In this document: piece by piece, positions 44,943-54,023 of the stretch | Layout: each line of letters begins with the position of its first letter | How positions within the stretch are numbered: position 1 is the first letter of the stretch | From: Leptospiraceae bacterium | Lineage (GTDB): Bacteria; Spirochaetota; Leptospiria; Leptospirales; Leptospiraceae | Length of the DNA stretch: 64,000 nt | Direction of reading: 5' to 3' | Assembly (NCBI GenBank): GCA_016711485.1 | Contig: JADJSX010000023.1 | Location: 124,001 to 188,000, forward strand | The notes under the pieces: generated by a model | What the model was told of the DNA's origin: nothing | Databases searched by the model: none | What the model saw: the letters and a program-made list of their open reading frames with translations, nothing else | Translations under genes and position numbers: made by a program

Positions 44943-46079
44943 TTAGATTTCGTAGATTTGAGTAATAGTCATTGTTTGATTGTGTAAGTCGCAATTCAGT
45001 AATTCTCCATTTGGTGAAATTTCTCCGTAAGAATAAAATCCCACTGTTCTACAATTATCTCCCAAAACTTCTCGAACCACTTCAATTTCTTCTACAGTTC
45101 TTTGTCCCAATACTAATTTTCGCCCCACACAACTGATCAGTATTGCTAATGAATGCGAATCCGTTTCCATTTTGGATTTTTGAGCCGCTTTCTCTGCTCC
45201 ATCTATCAAGTTCTCAAAACTTGCTGTCATTAATTGTGCAAAGTGATTTGACGGAATATTCCCTGCAAATGTCATACTCTTTTCTTCTTCGTTAACAGAT
45301 AAAATAGTTCTGACAACTTTTTTATCTGGATTTTCTGCTGAAAAAATTTGAAGAGGAAAAAGTAAAGCACTCCCTGGCAAACGCGAGGCTTCTTCGCCCA
45401 AATAGGATTTATAAAGGTCTAACGCTGGTTTTCCATCTAGCTCATAGAGTACGTTGTCTTTGGATTTGGTAATTTTTCTTCGCGGTCCAAAACTATTCCA
45501 TCCACCCACGGAACCATATCGAAATTTTAAATTCTCTCCATAAAAACCAATCGCAACTAAATGGTCAGGACTAGGAACGTCATTCGCACATACAAAAGTT
45601 TTTTCAAAAAAAGTTCCATCTCCTGCTAATCCACCAAAAACCTTTATCTGTTTTCCTAGACTCTCACTGACTCCTCGGATCAATTCACTACCGTTAATTC
45701 CATGACCTACCGACAACAAAAGTACAGAATTTAATCCTTCTTTGGAGAGAGCTTCTATGAGCTCTTTTCCTAAAGCAAAAGAATCATTTTTTCCAATTCG
45801 AGAGAGAATAGAAGTTTGTATGGTTGATTTATCTAACTGAATAGCGGCAAGGCTGATTCCATTGTCACTGAGTTCCTCTTCTAAAATTTCTCCCGAAGTC
45901 GAACAGCCAGCGATGAAACTATTTGGAAATAAATTCTTTATCTCTAAATACCGTTTTTCTAGATCCTTAATTCTAGAACCAAAAAAAAATAGGACAAGCC
46001 CTGGATTCTCCAATCGTTCCGAATTTGTTATTTTTACCCAATTCTGGTTTTCATTCCAAGACCAAAGTTCTGTATTCAT
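44943..46079 (-). CDS. FIST-domain sensor protein
   Basis: A 378-residue protein with FIST_N (residues about 25-220, including AGCSTSGEI and VFGGLAGDG) and FIST_C (about 225-360, including RLPGSALLFPLQIF and SCVGRKLVLGQRTVEEIEVV, then VGFYSYGEISP) domains. FIST is a predicted small-ligand sensor, perhaps for amino acids, often encoded with signalling enzymes. Here it is followed two bases later by a GGDEF-EAL gene, so the pair is likely a ligand-to-c-di-GMP unit. A family B element lies 15 bp before its start codon and may form its promoter region. Confidence 0.88.
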   Translation of the reverse strand: MNTELWSWNENQNWVKITNSERLENPGLVLFFFGSRIKDLEKRYLEIKNLFPNSFIAGCSTSGEILEEELSDNGISLAAIQLDKSTIQTSILSRIGKNDSFALGKELIEALSKEGLNSVLLLSVGHGINGSELIRGVSESLGKQIKVFGGLAGDGTFFEKTFVCANDVPSPDHLVAIGFYGENLKFRYGSVGGWNSFGPRRKITKSKDNVLYELDGKPALDLYKSYLGEEASRLPGSALLFPLQIFSAENPDKKVVRTILSVNEEEKSMTFAGNIPSNHFAQLMTASFENLIDGAEKAAQKSKMETDSHSLAILISCVGRKLVLGQRTVEEIEVVREVLGDNCRTVGFYSYGEISPNGELLNCDLHNQTMTITQIYEI

Positions 46080-46094
46080 ATTTCTATCCTTTTA

Positions 46095-46201
46095 TATACC
46101 CTTCGCCAAAAGTAATTTCCCGTTTTGTAAAAAATAGGGTATTCCCAAACGCCAAAAATATGGCTGTTCTAAAAACGAATGGGTAGTTTCTTTTTGGTAT
46201 A
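46095..46201 (+). repeat. Family B inverted-repeat element, copy 2
   Basis: A 107-bp copy running from TATACCCTTCGCCAAAAG to GTTTCTTTTTGGTATA. The ends are imperfect inverted repeats. The inner part includes TTTGTAAAAAATAGGGTATT, which recurs in the copy at 53225-53345. It lies between the divergent FIST and amine oxidase genes. Confidence 0.75.
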
Positions 46202-46308
46202 CTATTTTCAAAAATAAAATTTTCACTGAGTTTTAAGTCCACAATTAAAATTAAAGATTTATTCATGTCCAACCTTTATTGAAATTTTTCACTTAGAGTC
46301 TAATAAAT

Positions 46309-47679
46309 ATGATTAAAAGAAAACAATTCTTAGCAATAGCATTTATCAGTATGATGGAAGCCTGCAAAACTTTGTATTATAAAAATTTACCTAAATCCAA
46401 TTCGTCTAAAAATATTTTAGTAATTGGTGCCGGTATGGCTGGTATAAGTGCCGCTCATTTTTTAAAACTAGCAGGTCATGAAGTCGAAATTATTGAAGCA
46501 AGAGATCGAATAGGAGGTAGAATTTGGACGAATAGAGAAACGTATCCAATTGATTTAGGTGCCGCATGGATACATGGTACGAATAACAATCCATTAATTG
46601 AACTTAAAGATGAATTTTCAGTGAAAACTAAACCAACAGATTTTGAAGATAGTTTGGTTTTTGAAGGTAGTAATACTATTTCCAAATTAAAATTATATGC
46701 TAGTTATAAAAAATTTGAAAGTATTTTGGAGGAAGGTGAAGCTTATTTAGAAGAGTCTCAAAGAAATTATAGTTTAAGAGAATTACTAAACATTATTTAT
46801 ACAAAAAAGAATTTAACTGATTTAGAAAAAAAACTTTTTATAATGTTAGAGAGAGGAATCGAAAATGAAAATGCGGCAGAATTAGATAAGGCTTCAGCAA
46901 TTGGGTATTATAAAGAATCTGATAAAATTACTGGACCCGATTTGTTAGTTGTAGACGGATACGATAGCATTCTCAAAAAGTTACTAGGTGATATCAAAGT
47001 ACATTATAATCAGATTGTAAAAAAAATTGATTACACAGGTTCAGTAGCAAAAATTTATACAAATGATAAAGTCTTTGAATCAGAATTAGTAATTGTTACA
47101 TTACCTGTTGGAGTATTACAAAAAAATATAATACAATTCAATCCCGCTTTGCCGAAAGAAAAAGTAGAAGCAATTTCTAAAATTCCATTTGGTGTATTTA
47201 ATAAACTCATACTTGAGTTTGAATCATCCTTTTGGAAGAGTAATCAAACATTATTTTATCAATTAAATAATATTAAATCCCAACAGCAGGATTTAATTTT
47301 GAATTTAGAACCATTTCTTAATAAACCCGTACTTGCTTTTTTATACTCGGGCGAAAATGCAAAAAATTTTGAAAAAGATGAGAAGGCTGTTATAAAAGCT
47401 CAGAAAGAGCTTCATGATATTTTTGGTAAAAAGATTCCTGAACCTAGCAGAGTAATAAGAACTAATTGGTTTTCTGATCCATATTCTAATGGTTCGTATA
47501 CATTTTCTGCAAGAAATATGAATTATCTAACACAAGAGTATTCTAAACCAATAAAAAATTTGTTCTTTGCGGGTGAAGGTACACATAAAGAATATTTTTC
47601 CTATGTGCACGGTGCTTTTCTTTCTGGATTAAGAGAAGCAGAGAGGATTAACAGTTTATATACCCTTCGCCAAAAGTAA
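46309..47679 (+). CDS. FAD-dependent amine oxidase
   Basis: A 456-residue flavin amine oxidase (PF01593). The dinucleotide motif is V-I-G-A-G-M-A-G-I-S-A-A, then EIIEARDRIGGRIWT, DLGAAWIHG, and a C-terminal FAD segment NLFFAGEGTHKEYFSYVHGAFLSG. It resembles polyamine or monoamine oxidases. The N-terminus (FISMMEACK) may be a poor lipoprotein signal. The last six codons (S-L-Y-T-L-R-Q-K and stop) are supplied by the start of a family B element at 47659. With another copy at 46095-46201 in the same orientation, the gene is bracketed by two such elements. Function in the cell unknown. Confidence 0.85.
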   Translation: MIKRKQFLAIAFISMMEACKTLYYKNLPKSNSSKNILVIGAGMAGISAAHFLKLAGHEVEIIEARDRIGGRIWTNRETYPIDLGAAWIHGTNNNPLIELKDEFSVKTKPTDFEDSLVFEGSNTISKLKLYASYKKFESILEEGEAYLEESQRNYSLRELLNIIYTKKNLTDLEKKLFIMLERGIENENAAELDKASAIGYYKESDKITGPDLLVVDGYDSILKKLLGDIKVHYNQIVKKIDYTGSVAKIYTNDKVFESELVIVTLPVGVLQKNIIQFNPALPKEKVEAISKIPFGVFNKLILEFESSFWKSNQTLFYQLNNIKSQQQDLILNLEPFLNKPVLAFLYSGENAKNFEKDEKAVIKAQKELHDIFGKKIPEPSRVIRTNWFSDPYSNGSYTFSARNMNYLTQEYSKPIKNLFFAGEGTHKEYFSYVHGAFLSGLREAERINSLYTLRQK

Positions 47680-47722
47680 TTTCCCAATTTGTAAAGAATA
47701 GGCTATTACTAAATAGCCGCCA
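47659..47722 (+). repeat. Family B element, copy 3 (left part only)
   Basis: Begins TATACCCTTCGCCAAAAG as in copy 2 and is recognisable to about GAATAGGCTATTACTAAATAG; the right end is missing. It overlaps the 3' end of the amine oxidase gene and gives it its stop codon (AGTAATT). Confidence 0.7.
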
Positions 47723-47815
47723 CTGCGATGAAGAGGTCTCAGTTAAAATATATTTAAAATATTACGAAGCTAAATTTAATTAGAATTGTTGGAAAATTAA
47801 TAAAGCAAAGCAATG

Positions 47816-49174
47816 TCACTTCGAGCGATAGTCGAGATGTGTTAATAAAAAATGAGAGTTAGCCTGACCTTCTTTTGTGCTGAATTCTTGCTTAATTCCA
47901 TTTACCAAATACATATCTACTTCGCCTTTACTTTTTGCTGCAATTTTCCCTCGATAGTCACAATCAAAAAAGTCTTGCACCAAATTAAAAGTATCCCCAC
48001 TAATATTTATTTTTTGGGCAAGTCCACTTGATTCCATTCGGCTTGCCAAATTGACAGTATCCCCCCAAACATCATAAGCAAATTTTTTCTGACCGATTAC
48101 ACCTGCAATTAGAGGTCCTGAGTGAATTCCGATTCGAATTGTCCAAAAATTCTCAGAATTTTGAATTTTCATAGCACGCCATTCATTCATGATCGTTTGC
48201 ATTTCCAATGCCGCTAGAACACAATCAATCGCGTGTGTTTTATTTGATTTTGGAATTCCGCCGACACACATATAAGAATCTCCAATGGTTTTCAACTTTT
48301 CTAAATTGTATTTCTCCATAAGAGAATCAAATTTCGAAAAACAATAATCCAACTCACTTATCAATTTTGAAGGTTCTAACTTTTCTGCCATTTCTGTAAA
48401 ACCTTGAAAGTCTGTAAACAAGACTGTTGCGGAAGAATAAAATACTGGTTTGGAATTTCCTAAATCTTTCAGCTCTGCGGCAATTTCCTCCGGTAAGATA
48501 TTTAATAATAAACTTTCTGATTTTATTTTTTCCCTTTCAGTTTCTTTTTGTGCGATGAGCGCAATGCCTTTCTCAATTTCAGATTGTTGTTTTTCTGACT
48601 CGAGTGAATTTAAGAGATTTTTCTTTTGATTCATAACCTCTTGAATAGAAAAATGCATCATGACTGTTGAATACATAAAAAAAATAGATACGCATATATA
48701 AAATATCCAGTGATGATTGTTTTCATAAGCAAGTATATTCGTATATTCTAATATACCAAAGTAAACACAAATAGAAATTACAGAATAACAAATTAACGCA
48801 ACAATCATCGCATTAAACCCAAGCTTAGAGTCAGAATAAATTGTATCGGATATTACCATCATGAGATATAAAAATATAAATGGAGAATTGACTCCCCCCG
48901 AAATATAGCAGAGAACGCTGATAACTGACATATCAAAAGAAAAGGGGAAATAAACCAAATGCGGATATTTCTGATAATCTAGAAAAACTGTCAGTTCCAA
49001 TAAAAGCCAAAAGAAAGAAAAACAAACAGATGTTATTGACAAATAATACATCCAATTCCCAACTTCAGAAGGGAATAAATAGAAAATTAGTACATTAAGT
49101 AAAAAACGACTTAGGTTCGGAATAAAAAACTTTCGACGCTGTAATTTACCGATGTCGTGCATAGATTGTTCCAT
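47816..49174 (-). CDS. Membrane class III adenylate cyclase
   Basis: A 452-residue protein. Six hydrophobic helices in residues 20-190 form a membrane sensor, a coiled coil follows (QQSEIEKGIALIAQKETEREKIKSE), and the catalytic domain fills about 225-430. The metal-binding Asp residues are in L-F-T-D-F-Q-G-F and K-T-I-G-D-S-Y-M; the adenine-selecting Lys is in L-E-K-L-K-T-I; D-V-W-G-D-T-V-N-L-A-S-R-M-E-S supplies the second purine contact and the transition-state Asn and Arg. All catalytic residues are present, so it should make cAMP. A Crp/Fnr-like site elsewhere in the window could be served by such a signal. Confidence 0.9.
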   Translation of the reverse strand: MEQSMHDIGKLQRRKFFIPNLSRFLLNVLIFYLFPSEVGNWMYYLSITSVCFSFFWLLLELTVFLDYQKYPHLVYFPFSFDMSVISVLCYISGGVNSPFIFLYLMMVISDTIYSDSKLGFNAMIVALICYSVISICVYFGILEYTNILAYENNHHWIFYICVSIFFMYSTVMMHFSIQEVMNQKKNLLNSLESEKQQSEIEKGIALIAQKETEREKIKSESLLLNILPEEIAAELKDLGNSKPVFYSSATVLFTDFQGFTEMAEKLEPSKLISELDYCFSKFDSLMEKYNLEKLKTIGDSYMCVGGIPKSNKTHAIDCVLAALEMQTIMNEWRAMKIQNSENFWTIRIGIHSGPLIAGVIGQKKFAYDVWGDTVNLASRMESSGLAQKINISGDTFNLVQDFFDCDYRGKIAAKSKGEVDMYLVNGIKQEFSTKEGQANSHFLLTHLDYRSK

Positions 49175-49593
49175 CCAAATAGAACTCTTAAAAAAATCGA
49201 GATTATTCTATCACTACCTAATTTTTTCTTATTGAAAAAATTAGAAGTAACGGAACTTTTCTGTATTTGGTAGACTCGGAAACATGAGTTTTAAGTTTAA
49301 AATCTGTTACCACAGTTTCGAGTTTCAAAGTTGTATTGGTTAAAATTAACGTTGTGCGATATATCTTTTCGAGTTGCCGATACAATATCAACTTTAAAGC
49401 GTTAGTTACTTTATATAGTTATTTCTGCTAAAAATTTTTAGACTTTTTTGAAAAGTGAATTCAATCTTAATGAGTCCATTGAGTATTACATTCAAAAAGA
49501 AAACGAATTAAAATTCAATACTCTATCAAAATTAATTCCAACTAATAATAAACTAAATGACAAATTTGTGAAATTCTGGCGCTATTCTTTTTA
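49175..49593. other. Gap upstream of the cyclase gene
   Basis: About 420 bp without a supported gene; it should include the cyclase promoter. It leads into a HAD-hydrolase remnant. Confidence 0.35.
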
Positions 49594-49710
49594 AGAAATC
49601 GTATAAGCGGAGAGGAAGTTACGTATGGTAAGCCAAATCCAGAAATCATTTTACGAGTAAAAGATTTTTTTAACTCGAATGTAAGTGAATGTATTGTAAT
49701 AACGAATTAG
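49594..49710 (+). pseudogene. HAD-like hydrolase, internal fragment
   Basis: A short open stretch ending at TAG 49710 reads I-S-G-E-E-V-T-Y-G-K-P-N-P-E-I-I, then LRVKDFFNSNVSECIVI. This is the Lys-containing motif (G-K-P-x-P-E) and following helix of HAD phosphatases of the beta-phosphoglucomutase type. The nucleophile Asp motif and the D-D metal motif are absent on both sides. It is a remnant of a lost gene. Confidence 0.55.
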
Positions 49711-49843
49711 ATCTGATTATAGAACCTGAATTGATTTTTGTTGTTTTAAAATGAATATTTATTCTTTGGAAAAACTAGGAGGGTAAAAATTTTCGAAGGC
49801 GTCATAGAATGACACCTTCAAGAGGTAAATGCTTGTTAGCTGA

Positions 49844-50212
49844 TTACCAGCTTCTTCTTTGGCGATCTCTGTCTCTACCGCCGCCGCCACGGTTTCCACC
49901 GCCGCCACCATTTCCGCCACCGAAACTACGGTTCCCACCGCCTCCGTTTCCGCCGCCGTTATTATCGTAGGTTTTTTTAGGTTGCGCCTCGTTAACTTTT
50001 AATGCACGACCTTTTAGCTCTTTTCCGTTTAAATCGCTAATAGCTGTCAAAGCATCTTTTTTGTTTGCCATCTCAACAAAACCAATACCACGAGATTGTC
50101 CGGTGTATTTGTCTGTAATGATTTTAACAGAAGTAACTTCTCCAAAAGTTTCAAAAACTTGTCTCACATCAGCTTCACTTGCTTCATAGGTTAAATTTCC
50201 TACGTAAATATT
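49844..50212 (-). CDS. RRM RNA-binding protein with Gly-rich tail
   Basis: A 122-residue protein. The single RRM has RNP2 I-Y-V-G-N-L at residues 3-8 and RNP1 R-G-I-G-F-V-E-M near residue 43. The tail is Gly/Asn/Arg-rich (GGGNRSFGGG and similar) and ends RDRDRQRRSW, like cold-inducible RNA-binding proteins of cyanobacteria and spirochaetes. It probably binds mRNA as a chaperone at low temperature. ATG 50212 is chosen: AAGGA lies eight bases before it and the RRM begins at once; the frame is open a little further upstream. Confidence 0.9.
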   Translation of the reverse strand, partial: NIYVGNLTYEASEADVRQVFETFGEVTSVKIITDKYTGQSRGIGFVEMANKKDALTAISDLNGKELKGRALKVNEAQPKKTYDNNGGGNGGGGNRSFGGGNGGGGGNRGGGGRDRDRQRRSW

Positions 50213-50556
50213 CATATTCAAAATCCTTAAATGTAATTTTTGATTTGGTATTCTACAGATCAAATAGGAAAATTAAGTTTATTCAATGAAGACAAAAATC
50301 AAAATCCAAAATCAAATGTAAAATCTTTTTGTCTTTTAGGGAACGCAGTGAGAAAAGAGGCGAGAGAAGAAAAAGAGAAATTCCTAAAACTAGCATCAAA
50401 ACACAAGCAAAAATTCAAAAAGTCCAAAGCAATTACAAAAGTAATCCATTAGAAATTTTTGTCAACAAAACTTTACAGGAAAATCATCTTATTTAAAATG
50501 GAGTGGATTTCAGTTCGTTCCTTTTATCGGTTTCAACAATAGGAGAAAACATTCAT

Positions 50557-51303
50557 ATGTCTATTAATTCAGAAAAAGATATTCAACTCTTAAAAAAAAT
50601 TGGTCTGATCGTATCCCAAGTTCTAAAAGAGATGAGACAACAAACGAAGGCAGGAATGACGACTCGTGAAATTGATGATATTGGAACCAGACTATTAGAA
50701 AAAAAAGGGGCACGGTCGGCTCCAAAGTTAACGTACGATTTTCCAGGTTCAACTTGTATTTCTGTGAACGAAGAAGTTGCTCATGGAATTCCTTCGTCTA
50801 GAGTCTTAGCTCCAGGCGATCTAGTGAATATTGACGTATCCGCAGAGTTAGATGGATACTTCGCTGATACCGGTGCATCTTTTCAAATACCCCCGTATAA
50901 CACATCAACTCAACGATTAATACGTATTACCCGTTCAGCTTTAGATAGAGCGGTTAATACGGCAAGAGCAGGCGTAAAAATTAATCAAATTGGACGAGTT
51001 GTTCAGGATTTAGCGCAAACTAGTGGTTATACCGTAATTCGAAATTTAGGAGGTCATGGTGTTGGCGCTGCTTTACACGAAGAACCTAGATTTATCGCCA
51101 ATTATTTTGATAAAAAGGATGATCGTGTTTTGGAAGATGGTATGGTTATAACAATCGAACCATTTGTTTCTATGCGTGCTATTCATGTTATAGAACAATC
51201 CGATGGTTGGACTCTCAAAACGCCTGACAATAGTTTCGTTGCCCAGTTCGAGCATACATTGGTTATCCGCAAAGGTTATCCAGTATTAATTACACAACTT
51301 TAA
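50557..51303 (+). CDS. map: Methionine aminopeptidase, type I
   Basis: A 248-residue cytosolic enzyme removing the initiator Met from nascent proteins. The five metal ligands are in place: Asp in LVNIDVSAEL, Asp in GYFADTG, His in GGHGVGAALHEEP, Glu in ITIEPFV and Glu in AQFEHTLVI. Length fits the short bacterial type I. The ATG at 50557 follows AGGAG by about eleven bases; the open frame before it has no better start. An OmpA-like lipoprotein gene follows 15 bp behind, possibly in the same transcript. Confidence 0.92.
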   Translation: MSINSEKDIQLLKKIGLIVSQVLKEMRQQTKAGMTTREIDDIGTRLLEKKGARSAPKLTYDFPGSTCISVNEEVAHGIPSSRVLAPGDLVNIDVSAELDGYFADTGASFQIPPYNTSTQRLIRITRSALDRAVNTARAGVKINQIGRVVQDLAQTSGYTVIRNLGGHGVGAALHEEPRFIANYFDKKDDRVLEDGMVITIEPFVSMRAIHVIEQSDGWTLKTPDNSFVAQFEHTLVIRKGYPVLITQL

Positions 51304-51318
51304 ATCGAGTATTTAAGA

Positions 51319-52200
51319 ATGATAAAAATTTACAGAATAATAACACTTTTATTTATTTTCCTGATTGGCTGTGTCTCAACTTCAAAGTATGAAGATTTGC
51401 AAAAATCTTGTGCTGAAAAGGAAAAAGCATTAGAAGAAAAAGAGAAAACGTGCCAAGAAGAATTAAAAATTGAAAGAGAAAAATACGCCAAGTTAGAAGA
51501 ATCTCATGAAAATGAACTCAAACAAAAACAAGATAAATACAATGAACTTTTACGAGATAGAGTTTCTCTTCGTAGTTCGATTAGTCGTATGGAAGGTTCC
51601 GTAGAAGAATTAAATCAAGAAAAAATAAATCTCGAAAAACAAAAAATAGAAATGGAACAAGCGCTAGCTGAATTAAAAAAAAGGAAAGAGGAATCGGAAG
51701 CTAGAGTTGCGGAATTCAAAGGTTTGCTTGATAAATTTAAATCATTTATTGATACAGGAAAATTAAAAATAAAAATTATTGATGGTCGAATGGTAATTGT
51801 TTTATCATCCGATGTATTATTTGCATCTGGTTCCAAGGTTCTTTCTACAAATGGGAAAAAGGCAATCATGGAAGTAACAGAAATTCTTTCTAAGATTGAA
51901 AATAGAAAATTTCAGGTTGAAGGGCATACAGATAGCGACAAATTACGAGTAATCGGTCAGACTAACTGGCATCTTGCTGCCGAAAGAGCAATTAATGTTT
52001 TAAATACTATGATTGAAACGGGAATGCCTGAATCTAAAATATCAGCCGCTAGTTTCGGAGACAGCCGACCGATAGTTCCCAACACTTCCAAATCTAATAA
52101 AACACAAAATCGTCGAATCGAAATTGTGGTAGTTCCAGACCTCTCTATTTTACCTGGATACGAGGATCTTCAGAAAATGGCAAATGATGTTTCGAAGTAA
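51319..52200 (+). CDS. OmpA-family lipoprotein with coiled coil
   Basis: A 293-residue exported lipoprotein. The signal ends LIGC (Cys18). Residues 25-145 form a long charged coiled coil (EKALEEKEKTCQEELKIERE and onward). The C-terminal OmpA-like domain has VLFASGSKVLSTNGKKAI, VEGHTDSD and the peptidoglycan-contact pair with NRRIEIVV. It should anchor the outer membrane to the wall through peptidoglycan binding, with the coiled coil as spacer. A degenerate NtrC-like gene follows 12 bp behind. Confidence 0.9.
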   Translation: MIKIYRIITLLFIFLIGCVSTSKYEDLQKSCAEKEKALEEKEKTCQEELKIEREKYAKLEESHENELKQKQDKYNELLRDRVSLRSSISRMEGSVEELNQEKINLEKQKIEMEQALAELKKRKEESEARVAEFKGLLDKFKSFIDTGKLKIKIIDGRMVIVLSSDVLFASGSKVLSTNGKKAIMEVTEILSKIENRKFQVEGHTDSDKLRVIGQTNWHLAAERAINVLNTMIETGMPESKISAASFGDSRPIVPNTSKSNKTQNRRIEIVVVPDLSILPGYEDLQKMANDVSK

Positions 52201-52212
52201 TTTCCTTTTACA

Positions 52213-53142
52213 ATGAAAACAAATTCGATTGATTCACTGCATAGTTTGGTAGGAAATTCTACTCCACTTGTAGCGTTGAAGGAAAAAATTATCAATCTCT
52301 CTAATCTTGATGTGCCCGTTTACATTCAAGGAGAAGCAGGTAGCGGCAAAAGACTAATTGCTAATTTGATCGCTGGTGAGGATTCGATTTCAATCGATTC
52401 AAATAGTTTTTTAACTGATTGGAATATTATAATTCGGAAATATTCACAGAAAATTTCTAAAAATCTAAATATTCGCGGGGAAAGAATAAAAATTAACATT
52501 CCTTTGTACTTTCAAAATTTAGAACATTTGGATTCAGAAGGACAGTCTATAATTTTTCGCCTTTTAGAAAATCAAGAGTATATTACTCCTAAACGAGAAA
52601 CAATAGAATTTTCTTCTAGACTTTTTTTTTCGTCTAATAAACATTTGCCGCAATTGGTTAAAGATGGTATTTTCAGAAAAGACCTATTTCAAAAAATTAA
52701 CTTAATTCGTTTAAATACCCCTGAACTTAAAGATATAAAATCAGACATTCCGTTTTTAGTGAATCATTTCGTTACAGAGTTTAAGACTAAGTATAAGAAA
52801 AATATTCTTCGTTTATCTGAGAAGTTAATACAATTTATGCTACAATACAATTGGCCAGGAAACGTAGATCAACTTCGTTCTATGTTAGAAGGAATGATAA
52901 TACTATCTTCAGAAAAAGTTTTAGATATTACACATGTCCCTAAAGATTTTCTTTCTACGTCCGCTCTAACTACTGGAGGGAAACTTAATATTACCCCCGG
53001 AGTCCCTCTAATAGAATATGAAAAGGAAATTATTCGTGAGAACTTAAAATCTACATCTGGAAACCGTGAAAAATGTGCAAAAATTTTAGGGATATCCGAA
53101 CGTACGCTTTATCGAAAAATTCGAGAGTATGATTTGGAATGA
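52213..53142 (+). CDS. Degenerate NtrC-like AAA protein with Fis-type helix-turn-helix
   Basis: A 309-residue protein with the layout of sigma-54 activators: an AAA core and a C-terminal Fis-like helix-turn-helix (NREKCAKILGISERTLYRKIRE). Walker A is present as G-E-A-G-S-G-K-R. The GAFTGA loop that contacts sigma-54 is missing, and the Walker B region reads I-P-L-Y-F-Q-N-L-E-H-L-D instead of G-T-L-F-L-D-E-I. LFFSSNKHLPQLVKDGIFRKDLF and YNWPGNVDQLRSMLEGMI are typical. There is no N-terminal receiver. It is unlikely to activate sigma-54 promoters and may act as a DNA-binding regulator using its Fis domain. Confidence 0.82.
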   Translation: MKTNSIDSLHSLVGNSTPLVALKEKIINLSNLDVPVYIQGEAGSGKRLIANLIAGEDSISIDSNSFLTDWNIIIRKYSQKISKNLNIRGERIKINIPLYFQNLEHLDSEGQSIIFRLLENQEYITPKRETIEFSSRLFFSSNKHLPQLVKDGIFRKDLFQKINLIRLNTPELKDIKSDIPFLVNHFVTEFKTKYKKNILRLSEKLIQFMLQYNWPGNVDQLRSMLEGMIILSSEKVLDITHVPKDFLSTSALTTGGKLNITPGVPLIEYEKEIIRENLKSTSGNREKCAKILGISERTLYRKIREYDLE

Positions 53143-53224
53143 ATATTATAGAAAAACTCCTATTCTCTTGAAACTATCGTATATCTAATTATAGAAATAA
53201 ATCAAATCTAGTTTATTTGATTTA

Positions 53225-53345
53225 TTTACCCTTCGCCAAAAGTAATTAAACAATTTGTAAAAAATAGGGTATTCCCAAACGCCCAAAATAGCGATAGCGA
53301 GTCTCTTTTAAAAAACGAAGGGGTAATTACTTTTGGTTTGGTATA
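53225..53345 (+). repeat. Family B inverted-repeat element, copy 4
   Basis: A 121-bp copy from ACCCTTCGCCAAAAGTAATT to GGGGTAATTACTTTTGG and GGTATA, the best preserved pair of ends: CCAAAAGTAATT is matched by AATTACTTTTGG. The centre shares AAAAAATAGGGTATTCCCAA with copy 2. It lies between the NtrC-like gene and a small exported protein gene. Confidence 0.8.
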
Positions 53346-53416
53346 TTTGAGAAGAAAAAAGTATTTTCGCACAGCAAAATATTGCTTTGCTGAGTATCTA
53401 TTTTAATCTAGGGAAT

Positions 53417-53878
53417 ATGAAACATTTTATTTTAATTTTATCATTTCTGTCTACTGTAATTTCGGCGGATCCCTTAACTGCTGGGAGAGAGGTAACTTTG
53501 ACCCAATATGAAACTCAGCACGATGAAAAAGTTTCTCTACCAAAAGATACAAAACTAATTGTATTTACTTCTGAAATGGAAGCAAGTAAAATTGCCCACG
53601 AAGTTTTTGAAAAACTAGGTGACTCATACTTAAAACAAAAATCTATCGTTTTTATTTCAGATATTCATAGAATGCCTTTTTTAATTTCTAAATTTGTAGC
53701 ACTTCCCAAAATGCGATCATACAAATACAGTATACATTTAATCAAGGAAGAAGGTCCCGGATTAATTTTCCCAAGAGAGAAGGGGAAACTAACAGTCATT
53801 AGCCTTTCGGAATTAAAGGTTATCTCCATTGAATATATTTCTACTTCTGAAGAATTGAAAGGCAGAATTGCTGAATAG
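53417..53878 (+). CDS. Exported protein of unknown function, possibly thioredoxin-like
   Basis: A 153-residue protein with a signal peptide (MKHFILILSFLSTVISA). The mature part alternates strands and helices (TKLIVFTSEMEASKIAHEVF, QKSIVFISDIHRMPFLISKF, KLTVISLSELKVISIEYI), which resembles a thioredoxin-type fold without the Cys pair. I do not recognise a named family. ATG 53417 is taken because the signal peptide starts there. A family B element lies about 70 bp upstream. Confidence 0.6.
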   Translation: MKHFILILSFLSTVISADPLTAGREVTLTQYETQHDEKVSLPKDTKLIVFTSEMEASKIAHEVFEKLGDSYLKQKSIVFISDIHRMPFLISKFVALPKMRSYKYSIHLIKEEGPGLIFPREKGKLTVISLSELKVISIEYISTSEELKGRIAE

Positions 53879-54023
53879 TTATTATATTACATTGTGTAAG
53901 GTGAGATAATTACTATTTTCGATTAGATTTATTTAATGTTAGTTTAATGATCAGGGAATTTTTCCATTTCCCAAAATCTAAGGTAAAATTTTAATGGAGA
54001 ATAATTCTTATTTGGAGCGAGTA

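Noticed and set aside
50240..50452. 70-codon Lys-rich plus-strand frame between the RRM and map genes
   Set aside because: It overlaps the RRM promoter region, has no good start signal and no recognisable fold. The basic tail is suggestive but not enough.
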